Made by a program: the position numbers and the translations under genes
Shown here: piece by piece, positions 12,002 to 24,106 of the stretch
How the letters are laid out: every line of letters starts with the position of its first letter
How positions within the stretch are numbered: position 1 is the first letter of the stretch
Origin: Chrysomallon squamiferum
Lineage: Eukaryota; Mollusca; Gastropoda; Neomphalida; Peltospiridae
Assembly: GCA_012295275.1 (NCBI GenBank)
Contig: CM022665.1
Location: forward strand, 25,696,946 to 25,760,945
Length of the DNA stretch: 64,000 nucleotides
Direction of reading: 5' to 3'
The notes under the pieces: generated by a model
The model's input: only the letters and a program-made list of their open reading frames with translations
The model's database searches: none
What the model was told of the DNA's origin: nothing

Positions 12002-12070
<69 letters not shown>

Positions 12071-12721
12071 AAAACTTCAGAAATATAAGATGATACCGAA
12101 TGGTGCAATGGACGAAATAGGAATGCATCTGTACACCTCAACGATAATAATAAATATAATAACAGCTGTTAACAACAAATGTGTTCTCTATCATGTTTTG
12201 AGGTGCAAATGACAATTACATTAATATAAATAATGGAACTCCAAGTTATATATATATATATATATATCATCTTTATACCAACTTCGATAAACATTTTCAC
12301 ATTCACTGATACTTTTTGCTTTAATTTTCTTAATCAGTGCATTTGATCTTACATCCAAGTTTTAAAAAAATTCTAAAATCTTAATTTTATAATTCGCCTC
12401 AGAGGCTCTCATTCTATTTACTCTCTATCAAAGCTTCAGTATTAAAATAATAAAAAAAAATTAATTTTTTTTTTATTGTTACTTACTGACAGCAACACCA
12501 TCAATGATTTTGCACCCAGCTGTAATTGGATTAGTATTGTCACATATTCGCCACAGTCCATAAGCACTATAATTCTGTTTTGAAATGTCAAAATTCTTGT
12601 ATCCCCATCCAGTGGTTGTAAAGGCGATAAAATTGCACGTAACTGCAATCGCTAGAATGATAAATGATATTTTTTTCATCAACGAAGCAGATTTGAAACT
12701 TTCAACGATACTTCTGGCCAT
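11213..12721 (-). CDS. Claudin/PMP22-like four-helix membrane protein, 202 aa
   Basis: Three minus-strand exons: 12721-12487, 11865-11716 and 11436-11213 (TAA), all joined in phase 1. The first exon is 235 nt, exactly as in the 182-aa paralog. Start MARSIV at 12721 is preferred to an upstream in-frame ATG at 12739 because it aligns with the paralog start. Helix 1 is about 17-36. The signature residues are Trp39 (GWG), Gly55-Leu56-Trp57, Cys60 and Cys70. Helix 2 follows WMTATQTFAIFGF. The last exon carries AVCWLIAVAIFAAF, a loop longer than in the paralog, helix 4 (ALGFAVAALLLEIVVGVLLL) and a hydrophilic Gln/Ser-rich tail ending SSQVE. It is a more diverged member of the array, presumably in the plasma membrane. 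No copy of the 15-bp promoter motif was seen upstream. Confidence 0.8.
11951..12066. repeat. (GA)n / (CT)n inverted repeat, hairpin-capable
   Basis: (GA)14 plus ATGT (11951-11981) faces ACAT plus (CT)n (12001-12066) across a 19-nt AT-rich spacer, in intron 1 of the 202-aa tetraspan gene. The arms pair perfectly over 31 bp, because the non-repeat ATGT/ACAT at the inner ends match as well. Confidence 0.85.
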
Positions 12722-13692
12722 AATTATTGCTTTAAACAATCCTGATTTCTTTCTTACTTTGTAACTTTATTATCTAAATAAACGATATCGTTAATACATT
12801 ATTCTTTAATATGACATTTCTACCACCACCCACGGTTGTTTTTTTTTGTTTTTCTTCTTTTCTATATTATTATTATTGTTATTATTATAATATTGTTTCT
12901 CCTTTTCTTTCTTTCTTTTTTTTTCTTCTTCTTTATTATTTTTTTTTTTTTTTATATATATATATATATATAAATGTATGGCTTGTGTATTCCTGTTTTG
13001 ACAACCACGAAAGTTAGTTTTCCTTTCATTCTTCTTTATTGTCGTGAGGATTTTGTGTACTTTCTATTGCTTTTGAAAACATAAACGCTCGAGAATATAC
13101 GGCCTCACTTTCAAACGTCGATCGGATTTGCACGATAAATACGTTAACGAGTGTCCTATTTTCCCAATCATAGTAGACTTCGGCAATGAACAACAAGTAT
13201 ATATTTTATGTCTTGCCTTAATTTGTTATACTTAAGAGATTTTTCAGTGTGAAAGACGAATAAGGCGTACGTCATTGTACTGATAAATCATAAATCATTT
13301 TAAGTTGAACATGACCATGATTCTTCTACATATATACTAACACACACCTACACTCACCCACACACACACACACACACACACTCATGTACACGCATACACA
13401 CACAAGCACGCATTCTGAACGAAGACGCACGCACCCATTCCGCTTTTATCCATTTCACGAAGGCCATCATAAATAAAATAATATGTAACATTATAGCTTA
13501 GTGTTTGTAAATGAAGCTTCTTACACCCACTAGTTTCACATTTCACCCAAGTCTCAAGTTTCAAATTAACCTCTCAGACTGATCATTTTTTTCTTCTTCT
13601 TCTTTTTTTTAAACAAATAGCTTCTTTCTTCTCAATGGAACTTAAAACCGCCTGCTTTCTTTTTGTTCAAATCCAGCATACGCCCTTTTTAT

Positions 13693-13728
<36 letters not shown>

Positions 13729-14868
13729 ATTAATTTATTTATACCGGCTTCGAAATTACACTTCACCCTACTGGAGCAAGTACCTGTTACCTATACCTGT
13801 GTTTGCTTAAATCCCATGCGAGCGTATTTTCTTGTTATTCTTCAGTCTTATTTCTTCCTCCTCTTCTGCTTTTTCTCTCTCTTTATTTTCTTCTTCTTTT
13901 ACATTTTATTCAATCGTTTTTCATCGTATTCTTCCATCCTCTATTTCTTTATTATTATCATTATATCTTACTATTCAGTATTCTTTCTTCTTTCCTTTTT
14001 TCTTATTCTTCAGTCTTTCTGTTATTACTTTCTTTTTTATATACTTGTTTCTTCAACTTACCCCCCCACTCTCTCTCTCTCTGCGTATTATTACTGTTTC
14101 AACCAAGTAAACATGATTTATTCTACTATATGAGATAACACCTGATGATACACATTTACTAGCATCTTAGTAGAAACAAAACTAGCCCGAAAGTGAAAAC
14201 CTATACACTATATACGTTTCGGTTACAAGACACTTTTTGAAATGTACACTGGTTATCGCAATAGTATGGCTATCTGTATTAACAATGAAAAAATTGGTTG
14301 ACAAATTTCACAAGCCAATTTTTTTTTTTTAATACCTGCTCTAGAAGTAAAATAACAACAACAACAACAAAAACAAAATTATATCAAAATACCAAGAAAA
14401 ACCTCTATACATCAGCGTTATTTATTAGGTCTGAAGTCCATTTAGTTTTCTTTCGTCTTTTTTTTTTTTTTCATGGGAAATAACTCTAAACGAAAACCAC
14501 CACAAACGTGACAGAAAAGGAAAAAATAAAGGTACAGATGGTGCAGGAATCATCATTACTGTTTTGTATTGTTTTTTTTTTGTTGTTTTTTTACAATTTC
14601 TAATCTATACATTTTTAATCTCTGCTTATAATGGCATCATCATATATTAAAGAATATACATAAACATGATAAACTATAAGAAATTCGCTGTCGCAACGTG
14701 TTTCTCTTTCGATTGGGAGCAAAAGGCAAACACGAAAGAGATGTAAAATAGGCTACTGCTACTACTAGCAACATCTGTGAGGGACGCAAACTTGAAACGA
14801 TACATCGGCCCACCATGTTTCGACCTTAAGGCATGCACGCAAATTATAGGAATTTAGAAATTTTATCA

Positions 14869-14913
<45 letters not shown>

Positions 14914-15115
14914 AAATTTTAATAATTTAACAATTTTATATTTAACTTTTCTGCCAGGTATATTAATGTATACAGTAAAATAAAATATGTTTGTTAATTT
15001 TTCTAATGAGTTTAAAGGTGCATTTTTCATTTTAGAAATGGACTTTTTATCCCTGTTTGGCCAGCATTTGGTCTGTTGGACCTGAGTGCGTCATGAATCA
15101 GTTATTATTCACACA
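12722..15115. other. Intergenic spacer between tetraspan array and glucuronosyltransferase
   Basis: Pyrimidine-rich low-complexity sequence at 12830-12960 and 13590-14100, (CA)n near 13355-13382, a poly-T run at 13692-13724, and (AT)n at 14873-14911. The open frames across it are runs of Phe, Ser, Leu and Tyr from these tracts. The sequence after about 14.9 kb should include the promoter and leader of the next gene. Confidence 0.55.
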
Positions 15116-18100
15116 ATGCCAAGAATCAACCAAAGGAATCTCTTCCTTATTTATGCATCGATTTTCTTTCTGGCCTTTATGTTCATGATCTTTAACTTTG
15201 GTTTGTATTTAATGTGGTTCTAAGATTAACCTTTAAAGTTTTTCAGTGAGTGCTACAGTTACAATTTTCACTTCTGTTGTAGTCAAACATTTAAAAATAA
15301 AACTTTTATATATATACTTATCATTGTTATAGCCTAGATCTTTATTATATTATCTACTGTTTGAAGATTATTAATGAAAAGAATGAATATGAGTTTTAAA
15401 ATTTTGCCTTAGTATTAAAGTAATGCCTTCAAAATTTCACAGATCATAAACAGCTAATGTTATGTACAAAAACTGGAACATAATATGTTATCATGTTAAG
15501 TTATTATACAGTTTTATACATTCTGATTGATTGGTATTGGTTATAAGAAACATAATATATTGCTATATTTATAACTCCTGCAATGGCTTGTCAGATAAAA
15601 CTGTAGTTCTTGTAATTTAGATGTTTTAGCTAAACACAGTTAAACTGTTTAATTAGTGAGAACACACTTTTACAGTTTTGGTTTAACAGCTAACCTTTTT
15701 AAAATTGTTATTTGAAACTCAAAGTAAATTAATGAATCTTTTCACATGATAGGCTGGTGTCCAGGAGAACATGAACAAGGGTTAGAAGTGCTTCTGGAAA
15801 AATACAGATCAAGGATGGACCAGAAGGATAAAATGATCAAAGATCTTAAAACTGAGCTAAATCTGGCAAATTCGAAAGTAACAGAAATGAAACTAAACAA
15901 CGAAATAAGAGGGAAAAATAATAGAAAATTTGATAGATCAATACCTGTCATATATGCTATCACTCCAACATACAGCAGATTGGAACAGAAAGCAGATTTA
16001 ACAAGATTATCACATACATTTCTGCATGTAACTAATTTTCACTGGATTGTTGTGGAAGATTCTAATAATAAGACATCACTAGTTTCTAATTTTTTAAAGC
16101 GATCTGGTTTGATATACACACATCTGAACATTGCGACACCAGAGAACTACAAACTTAAAGACACTGATCCTAATTGGTTAAAACCGAGAGGGGTACTGCA
16201 GAGAAATGCTGGACTGGCTTGGGTGAGAAAACATCTCAATCCAAAAGTACAGCCAGGAGTTGTTTACTTTGCTGATGATGACAATACTTATGATTTGCAC
16301 CTTTTCGAAGAGGTAAACAGAATATATCTGAATATTTAATGATGAAAATTATAATTGATGGACTTTGAAACACAAGTTTATTATTCATTATAGCCTCAGG
16401 CTTTACTAAATGCTTGAGATTGCATGTAGTATATTTGAATGTAAATAACAAAAATTCTTGTCTAATATCGTGAGCAGGCATTAGATTATCTTACTATTTT
16501 AACTTGAGATCCTTGATTAATATGGAATATAAAAGATAGTATATCATTTATTGTGGGGACATTATTGCTATTTAAATAACATTCAAATCATAATCTTATC
16601 TGTTAAATGTTCTTTTACCTTGTTTTTTCTTTATTACTAGGTTTAACAGATTCAGAAATGTCTTTACTGAAATTTGTTACCTTTTTTTGGTTAATATGTT
16701 AATATTTTCCATTGTCAGATGCGACATACTGAGAAAGTATCAGTGTGGCCAGTAGGTTTAAGTGGTTACTTGAGATATGAGAGTCCTGTTGTTGTCAAGG
16801 GAAAGGTTTGTCTAGTTTAATGATTCGTTTTAGCTGTTACAAAAAAAGTTTATGATTGACTGGTCACATTAATATAAAGTTTTTTTTGAAAGAACCTAAT
16901 TCTTTAATTCCTTCTGTGAAAATAAACATTAATGTACTTATGTTTAAATTTAAAGTGTGTTGCTTATTGTTAATCCTAGATTCTACCTAGATCAGTAGAC
17001 TGGTACATGTATTTTTACAGGTTTTGAATTTGAATTTTGTTTACAGCATGGCAAGTGTTGCCTTGGGTTTAATCACAAAGGCAAGTTCAATTTTTTTCAT
17101 GTTTTCATGGAAGTCATTGAGGTTGGCATAGCTCATAGTTATATTATGGCTAATAACTACAATTATTTGAATCACACATACCTAAAAAAAAAAGAAAAAA
17201 AAAAGTTATTCACATTTGGCAGCCAACAAGCTAAGCTCCTCCAGTTTACATTTTTTAATTCGATCTTGCCAAGAAAAGCCAAGAAATGATATGTTTTTAA
17301 AGTTTTTATTCGATGTGGGATTTATAGGAAGGGCACAAACCCGACAGACAGACACACTTGCCATCAGAGCAACAGTACAATTCAAAGCTTGTTTTTATAT
17401 AAACTGCTACGCAGATGACAGAATTAGATTGTGTATTAAAATCAGAGACAACAACTGACAATAGTAATTTTAAAGAGGATTACATTACTTGTGATTAGAA
17501 AACTTCTAATTATTATAAAATTTATATCAGGTATAGATAACCTGGAATAAAAAATAAAATAGTTAAATTCTGTTTTGATTATTTCATGCTTCACTGTTGC
17601 ATTCTGGTCATCCAAAACCATTACACCTCCAAAATAATATCACTGACTATTAATTTTAATTCTGAAGGTGACTGGTTGGTTTACTTACTGGAAGCCAGAT
17701 CGACCTTTTGCAATGGATATGGCTGGATTTGCTGTGAATCTCCGTCTATTTTATGAGCATCCAGATGCTAAATTCAGTTTACGAGTGCAGAGAGGTTATC
17801 AGGAGTCTACAATACTTTCAGGCATGAAGATAACACTGAATGATCTAGAACCAAGAGCAGATAACTGTAAAAAGGTAGATGTATAAATATCAAAGTTTTT
17901 AACAGATTGAATCCTTTTCACTAGCACTTACTTATATTACAAGCAGATAATTTTAAAATATTTCTTTTACTCCGTTATGTATAATATTTTTCTTCCAAAA
18001 TCTGTATATTATACATGTTCTCACTTGATATGTACTCTACAGCAATTTGTATCAAATTTATGTAAAAATAATAGACACTGTCTATTGTTGCAGTACATTG

Positions 18101-18263
18101 CAGTAAAAATAAATATATGTAAGAAGGTATCTATATTTACTGATTTATTATATTATTTTAGATTTTGGTCTGGCACACTCGCACAGAGAAAACCAAGCTG
18201 AAAAATGAAGACAAAATGTTAAAGAAATATGGATATGGTTCTGACTTGAAAATAGAAGTTTAA
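15116..18263 (+). CDS. B3GAT3: Galactosylgalactosylxylosylprotein 3-beta-glucuronosyltransferase (GlcAT-I), 346 aa
   Basis: Five exons: 15116-15200, 15753-16312, 16719-16805, 17668-17874, 18162-18263 (TAA). The enzyme adds the final glucuronic acid to the GlcA-Gal-Gal-Xyl linker that starts heparan and chondroitin sulfate chains, in the Golgi. It is a type II membrane protein: a short N-terminus, then an anchor at about 8-28, then a Lys/Glu-rich stem. The GT43 domain begins VIYAITPTYSR. The Mn/UDP motif is Asp203-Asp204-Asp205 in FADDDNTY. SVWPVG follows, the likely catalytic base is Glu290 in RGYQES, and WHTRTEK lies near the C-terminus, which ends GSDLKIEV. Length fits vertebrate B3GAT3 (335 aa). 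GlcAT-P/S paralogs are possible, but the C-terminus favours GlcAT-I. It converges on DESI2. Confidence 0.92.
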
Positions 18264-18529
18264 TATTATTTTATTTTATATATATTTATATATATTTACA
18301 TATACTTTCTTTGAATATAGTAATTGCATCAATATTTATTTCTGATTACATGTAAATATATTTGTATATCTGCATAAAATTAATACTTATTATATTTCTT
18401 TATCTCATATGTTTATATATTTTTTTTTTATAGAATGTTCACATATATATTATGTGTAACATAATAACATTTTGTTTTTGTCTTTTTATTATTATTATTA
18501 TTATTATTATTTTTTTTTTGACAGCTTTA

Positions 18530-18551
18530 AATAAATAGTTAATCAAATAAA
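18530..18551 (+). promoter_or_regulatory. Polyadenylation signals of the glucuronosyltransferase gene
   Basis: Two AATAAA hexamers at 18530-18535 and 18546-18551, about 270 bp past the stop codon, followed by a T/G-rich stretch near 18560-18595. This gives a 3' UTR of roughly 300 bases. Confidence 0.55.
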
Positions 18552-21500
18552 GAGTTTTACCCCGGTTTGAAATAAGCTATAGTTTGTTGCTCTTTTAAAG
18601 GATGAGAAAATTAATGAACAGTAAACACTTTATTAATAACGAAAAATTTACCTAAAAAATTCCTGATGTTAGATGATTTGTATCCATTATTTCATGTTGG
18701 TAATATCACAAGATTAATTCTGAATATATCTACTGGATTGATTATTATTGTTAGCCTGTCTGTTTATTTTCAAAACATTAACGTCACTGTTATTTACAGT
18801 GGCTATGTATTTTAATAACCAGTTATTCCCAATCTCTGCTAGATTAAACATTTTAATGTGAATATATGCAAAATCATAAGACAGTTCTCTGCTGATGTTT
18901 GTTATAAAAAAAAAAAACCCAAAACCCCTGTTTCTGTCACATTTTAAAAAATAAATACATTTTCAGCTCAATTTCAAACCTCACTTACTGGTGCTAATTG
19001 AATTAAATATATACACATGTATATATGTTAAGAACTGAATGTGAAAGTCATTTTTATTATTATGTGCTTTTTTTTTTTTGTTTATGGTTGTTGGCATCTT
19101 TTTCTTTGTGTGTATGCATATATATATATATATTAAGAATCTTTTTAATTTAGATCATTTTTTAAATTTACATCATTGGTTACAGTATAATGGCATGTGC
19201 ATTTATGTAAAAATCCATTTTTCAAGAATCTCTGTCTACTCTTTTTATAAAAGAGATGACAGTTTTTGACTCTTTAAAACAAAAACAAAAAACACTTATT
19301 CATGTTTCCATGACACTTCGTCTTCCACATTATTAGCTACAGGCAGAACATATTTTTTTTTTTTTTAAATTGTTAAATGTGCAATATGTTTTACAGGAAA
19401 ATATTGAAAATTAAATAATACAATTCTTGGAAAATTTGTATTTATTTTTATTTATTTCAGCTATAAATATTAATTTTGAAATGTTCCATGTTAAAATATC
19501 AGTATAAATAAGCAATTTGATACAGTTATTTTCATTCAGTATTAAAATAATAATAATAATTATTATTTTTAATATATATATTCATAATAAAATCTTAGGT
19601 ACATAGGCATACTAAAAAAAGTTGAAAACAGTAATAAAATAATACAACTGTAAACTAGTTAATATTTGCTGTTCTGTCAAATTACATGTCATTCTCCAAC
19701 ATTTATGAGAGCAAAGTAACACCTCAGTTTTTCAGAATTCAACAAAATATTGATGGCAAAACAGCAAGACTTCAAAAACAAAAAAACCCTTGAATAATGC
19801 AAGTGTAAAGTTTATTTCCATATTTACATGACTGTTTTATACACTTACAAGTAATTTAAAGACAAAACATGGTTATGTTCAACATACTTTTAAAAATTAG
19901 TACATTAAAATTTCGTTTTAATAAAAATCTTTCTTCTGCTGAAAGATAATTTAACTTTCAAATTAGTAATATTGCACAAAAAATTAAATTTATTTATTAA
20001 TCTGTATAACAAATCAACTTCAGAATCTTCAACATGAAGAAATTATTATCAATATTACCATTTAATAAATTTCATTTTTTTTTTACAGTTATATTTCACA
20101 TTTGATTTAATATGTACATTAAAACGAATTATAATTTGAAAAAAAAAAATCCCACAAAAAAACATTGTAATAATTTATCTGTAGGTAAAAGAAAATCAGA
20201 ATTGGAAAAATATTTTATCAGTTGGTTTCCAAACAATTTAAATTTATTTAAATTAGAATGCAGAGTTATTAACAAAACCCCCCCAAATAATTTAGTTTAA
20301 AAAATGCATATTAATACAACCATATAAATAATTTTAAATAGTAAAAATAATTCAAACTGTTAAATGATAATCATTTATTCACATGACAAATTTTGAATAA
20401 ACACTTTGAACATACAAGTAATAAAAATCTCTTATTCTGAATCACAAAAGGATGTTATGTATTTTCCAAAATTGGTTCATTTGGCTAATGAATGAAACAA
20501 TCTAATCTATTTGATCTGGATTTCAAAACTTTAGCTTTTAATTACAATACTTGTTGTGGAATGAGAGAAAAGACTAAATGAAAAACAAATTCTACATCTA
20601 ATAAAATTTGATGGTTTTGAATAAACAAATTTAACAAGTATCATATAACTAAACATGTTAAATAATGAACTTAAAAACTTGATAATTTATTTAAAATAAT
20701 AATTTTAAAAAAAAACATTAAAAAAAGAAGTAATTATCCAAATGTAATAAAATAAATCAAAAATTCCTTTTGATGTCTTAAATATACACCGGGAAGAACT
20801 TGAAAAATAAAATGTAATGAAATGTATAGCATTTTCATGATCTGTAGAAAAAAACAAAAAATAAAAAAATAAAAAATCATTAATTTTATAATTTTAGATG
20901 TGTCTGAAAACAATTGATAATTAATCTGGTGGTCTGATTTAATTGTGATTGTCATAACATGGTTTTATAAACATTTTATTTCTCAGCTTATGATTATATT
21001 GAATAATATGAATATAGAATATGATATTAAAGTTCTTTATGTCAACTGAAAATTTACAGTTACGTTTAATAGGCAGAATAACTAGATTTTTTAAATAAAA
21101 TTATTTTAAGAATAATATTTATTAATTACAATGAATAAATGAAATGTTTTAACAGTCTAAAGCTGCTTTTATTTTGGTAGATTTTAATTTTACAGTAATA
21201 AAACGATTAACATTTCTTTAAGTTAAATTATTATTTTATATATATGTGTGTGTGTGTGTGTATGTTTTGTTGTTGTTTTAGGTTCCGTAATCCATCAATG
21301 TACATACATAAAATGCATGTATACAATTAGTAACAATATTTATATAAAGTAATATATGTAGATACAAAGGTTTTCACCTCTGGTTTTTTGACTACCCATG
21401 TTGTTATTTTAATTTTAATGAAACATATTTCATCAAGAAATCTTTATCTACTCTCAATGATAGTACATATTTTTTGATAAAAAAAACTCAGATCTGCCCA

Positions 21501-24106
21501 TGAGTTAGACTTTGGTAAAAATAATGCTGTATTCTGGAAGACATTTTAAATATGTTTACAAGCTGTTTACAATACTTAAAATTTTGGTGCCTCAACCAGA
21601 GCTCTAACAAGCCTTTGTTACAAATATATTTTAAAATTAAAATTTAACAACAACAACAAAAATTTTAATAAAAAAATATATAAATAAATTAATTTAAAAG
21701 ATCTATTTACTTGATCAAATTAAGCATGCAGTTAAATTTGAACATCATTTTTAACATCAAATGTATTTAACTCAAGATGGCAGCTAGTTTAATTATTAAA
21801 AACAAAAACACAACAAAAACAAACAAAATATATATTTATCAGCAAAGCCTTGCTAAAAGACTTTTAAAGTCTGTGAAAAGTAAAGTTTTAAATAAAATTA
21901 TATTAAAGCACAATATTCAGTAGTTATGGACATAGTTATATTTACTATAGTCAACACAAAAAATAAAATTTATTTTGTAAGTAAAGCAATAAGATTAGCA
22001 AATTGAATCAAAAGCTGAATATAAAATATAGCTTTGTTTTATGTACAACTTGCAGTGCATTTCTGCTGGATATAAAATAACACTGAATATCCATTATGTA
22101 CACAAAAACAAATACCCGTGTTAATCTATGTACAGTGAAAATAAGAACCAGTAATCTACATACACACAGTTTGATGCTAAAACCTAGTCTTACACTGTAA
22201 CCCACCAATTCTATGAAAATTACTATGAGCTGCTTTATTAATAAAACTTTTGGAGGTACAAATATTGTTAAAACAGCTAAATTAGCCTTCCAAAAAAGAA
22301 AAATGAAACTGTGATTCATTCTTTACCTGATTCCTTAAATTAGCATTTATAATTATAATTTTTTAGAAAGTTTTTATTTTGTTATAACTGCAAATGTAGA
22401 AAAACACACCCAAAAAAAACACACCAAAAAAACAAAACGGAGTGTAAATTGATCTAGTCTTTAAGGCTCAATCTCTGATTAGCAATAGCAATGTAAATTA
22501 TGAAATGTCTGTTTTTAAAAAAATCCTAATTCAAATAAATATTTTGAAAAAAGAAAAATAATAATAAAATGGAATAATATAAAATAACAAACTTTATTAG
22601 CAAAAATAGTTTTATTATTATGTATTTTTTCATTATGGTTGACAAATATTTTATTATTTTCCCTGCTTTTGTAACTAATCAGTGCTTAAATTTAAAATCT
22701 GTATATAAAAATCTTCTAAATACTATGGTTAAAAAATTTAAAAAAAAAGAAAAAGAAAAATGATATCTGGTAAAATAAGTACAAAAATGTTTAAACCAGC
22801 CATTTTTAATGAACAGCAAAGTAAATTTCAAACAAATAAAACAGATTTAAAAAAAAATATATCTATTTGTCAAACAATCAACATTCTGTATACATTAATT
22901 CCACTTTCTTACAGAATAAAATCAAATGAAAATGTTTACAAATAATATAAAAGAGCATAATGTAAATAATTTGAAAATATATTATTAGCTTTTTAAAAAA
23001 CAAAATATTTTTTGTTTCCCATCAATCCATAAATGGCCCCAAAGAAATAGAAAAAAAATATTTTAAAAATAGAAACGGTTTGTGATGTGAAATAATAATT
23101 TAGTGAAACTAATACAGTTGTGAAACAGAATGTTAATATTAATTATAAATGTGTTCATACATACAGGCTAATCAGAAAGTGTACATGCTAATTACAAACC
23201 CACGTCAGTAAAGGTACACATGAGAATAACACAACAGTAAGATTTAGCTCAATATTTTTGATGACATTAAATTTTAATCTATCACTTTACATCAAGTATA
23301 TAGTTAACAATTATTCAAATTTAAAGGCTTTTTTAGTTCAATATTTAAAATAAATGAAAATGTAATATTTATTATTATTTATTTAAAATCTGCTGACAGC
23401 AAGTTGTCATATTTAAAACAATTTTTTTTACTTATTACCTTTCAAGACTACATCATACATATAAATAAAGGTACATGTAGCAAAAATATAAATTATCAAG
23501 AATATTAATATTATTATTATTATTAATAATACATATATATATATTTATCTTTTTAATTTTGAAAACCATGAAATTACATAAACTGTTTAAAAAAAATTAA
23601 AACTTTAATAAATGAAAAATGAAACAAAATATTACACTGTCTGGGTTTTCTTTCACCTTTTTTTGTTAAGTTATATATATTAACAACACAAAATAATATT
23701 TTTCCTCTTATAAACTAATCATATTCCTTTTTACTTAAAAAAATAATACTAATACATCAGCATGCTGTTATTACATATCAGCATTTGAAAAAGAAGACAA
23801 AATGTACTTGTTAGCTGCACATTTAGAAATATTGCCATTGCATTAAACTGCTGCACTAAACATAATGTAATAATTTTAAAAATAAAACAACTAAAATTAA
23901 TGTTCAGACTGCAGCATACATTGTTTCCCTTTCTTTTCTTATTTAAATTTATTCATTACTAAACAAAAACCAGAAATCCATTGGACCTGGATTATCAAGT
24001 TGTAAGTTCTCAGGTTTTTTTTTTGGTTTTTTTTAAATTGCTTTGCTTGGTGTTCCATCATTTGAAAAAGCTAAGAATAAGTTTCTGCATATTTTCTTAC
24101 ATGTCA
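18552..24106. other. AT-rich space between convergent genes; may hold DESI2 3' UTR
   Basis: About 5.5 kb of very AT-rich sequence with no recognisable coding region. Short (ATT)n, (AT)n and (GT)n runs occur, for example near 18487, 19110 and 21240. TTTATT at 23948-23953 is a minus-strand AATAAA about 155 bp past the DESI2 stop, so at least the right end is DESI2 3' UTR. Open frames such as 22319-22008 are AT-driven, with no family resemblance. Confidence 0.5.

Noticed and set aside
13382-13564. Minus-strand 60-codon frame with several Cys, considered as a tetraspan first exon
   Set aside because: It lacks the GWG and GLW signatures and the CSWIAF helix; the end runs into CA repeats.
13663-14138. 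Three overlapping frames rich in Phe, Ser and Leu
   Set aside because: Low-complexity pyrimidine tract; all three plus frames are open for the same reason.
22008-22319. Minus-strand 103-codon hydrophobic frame
   Set aside because: AT-driven composition, no family resemblance; lies in the probable DESI2 3' UTR or intergenic DNA.
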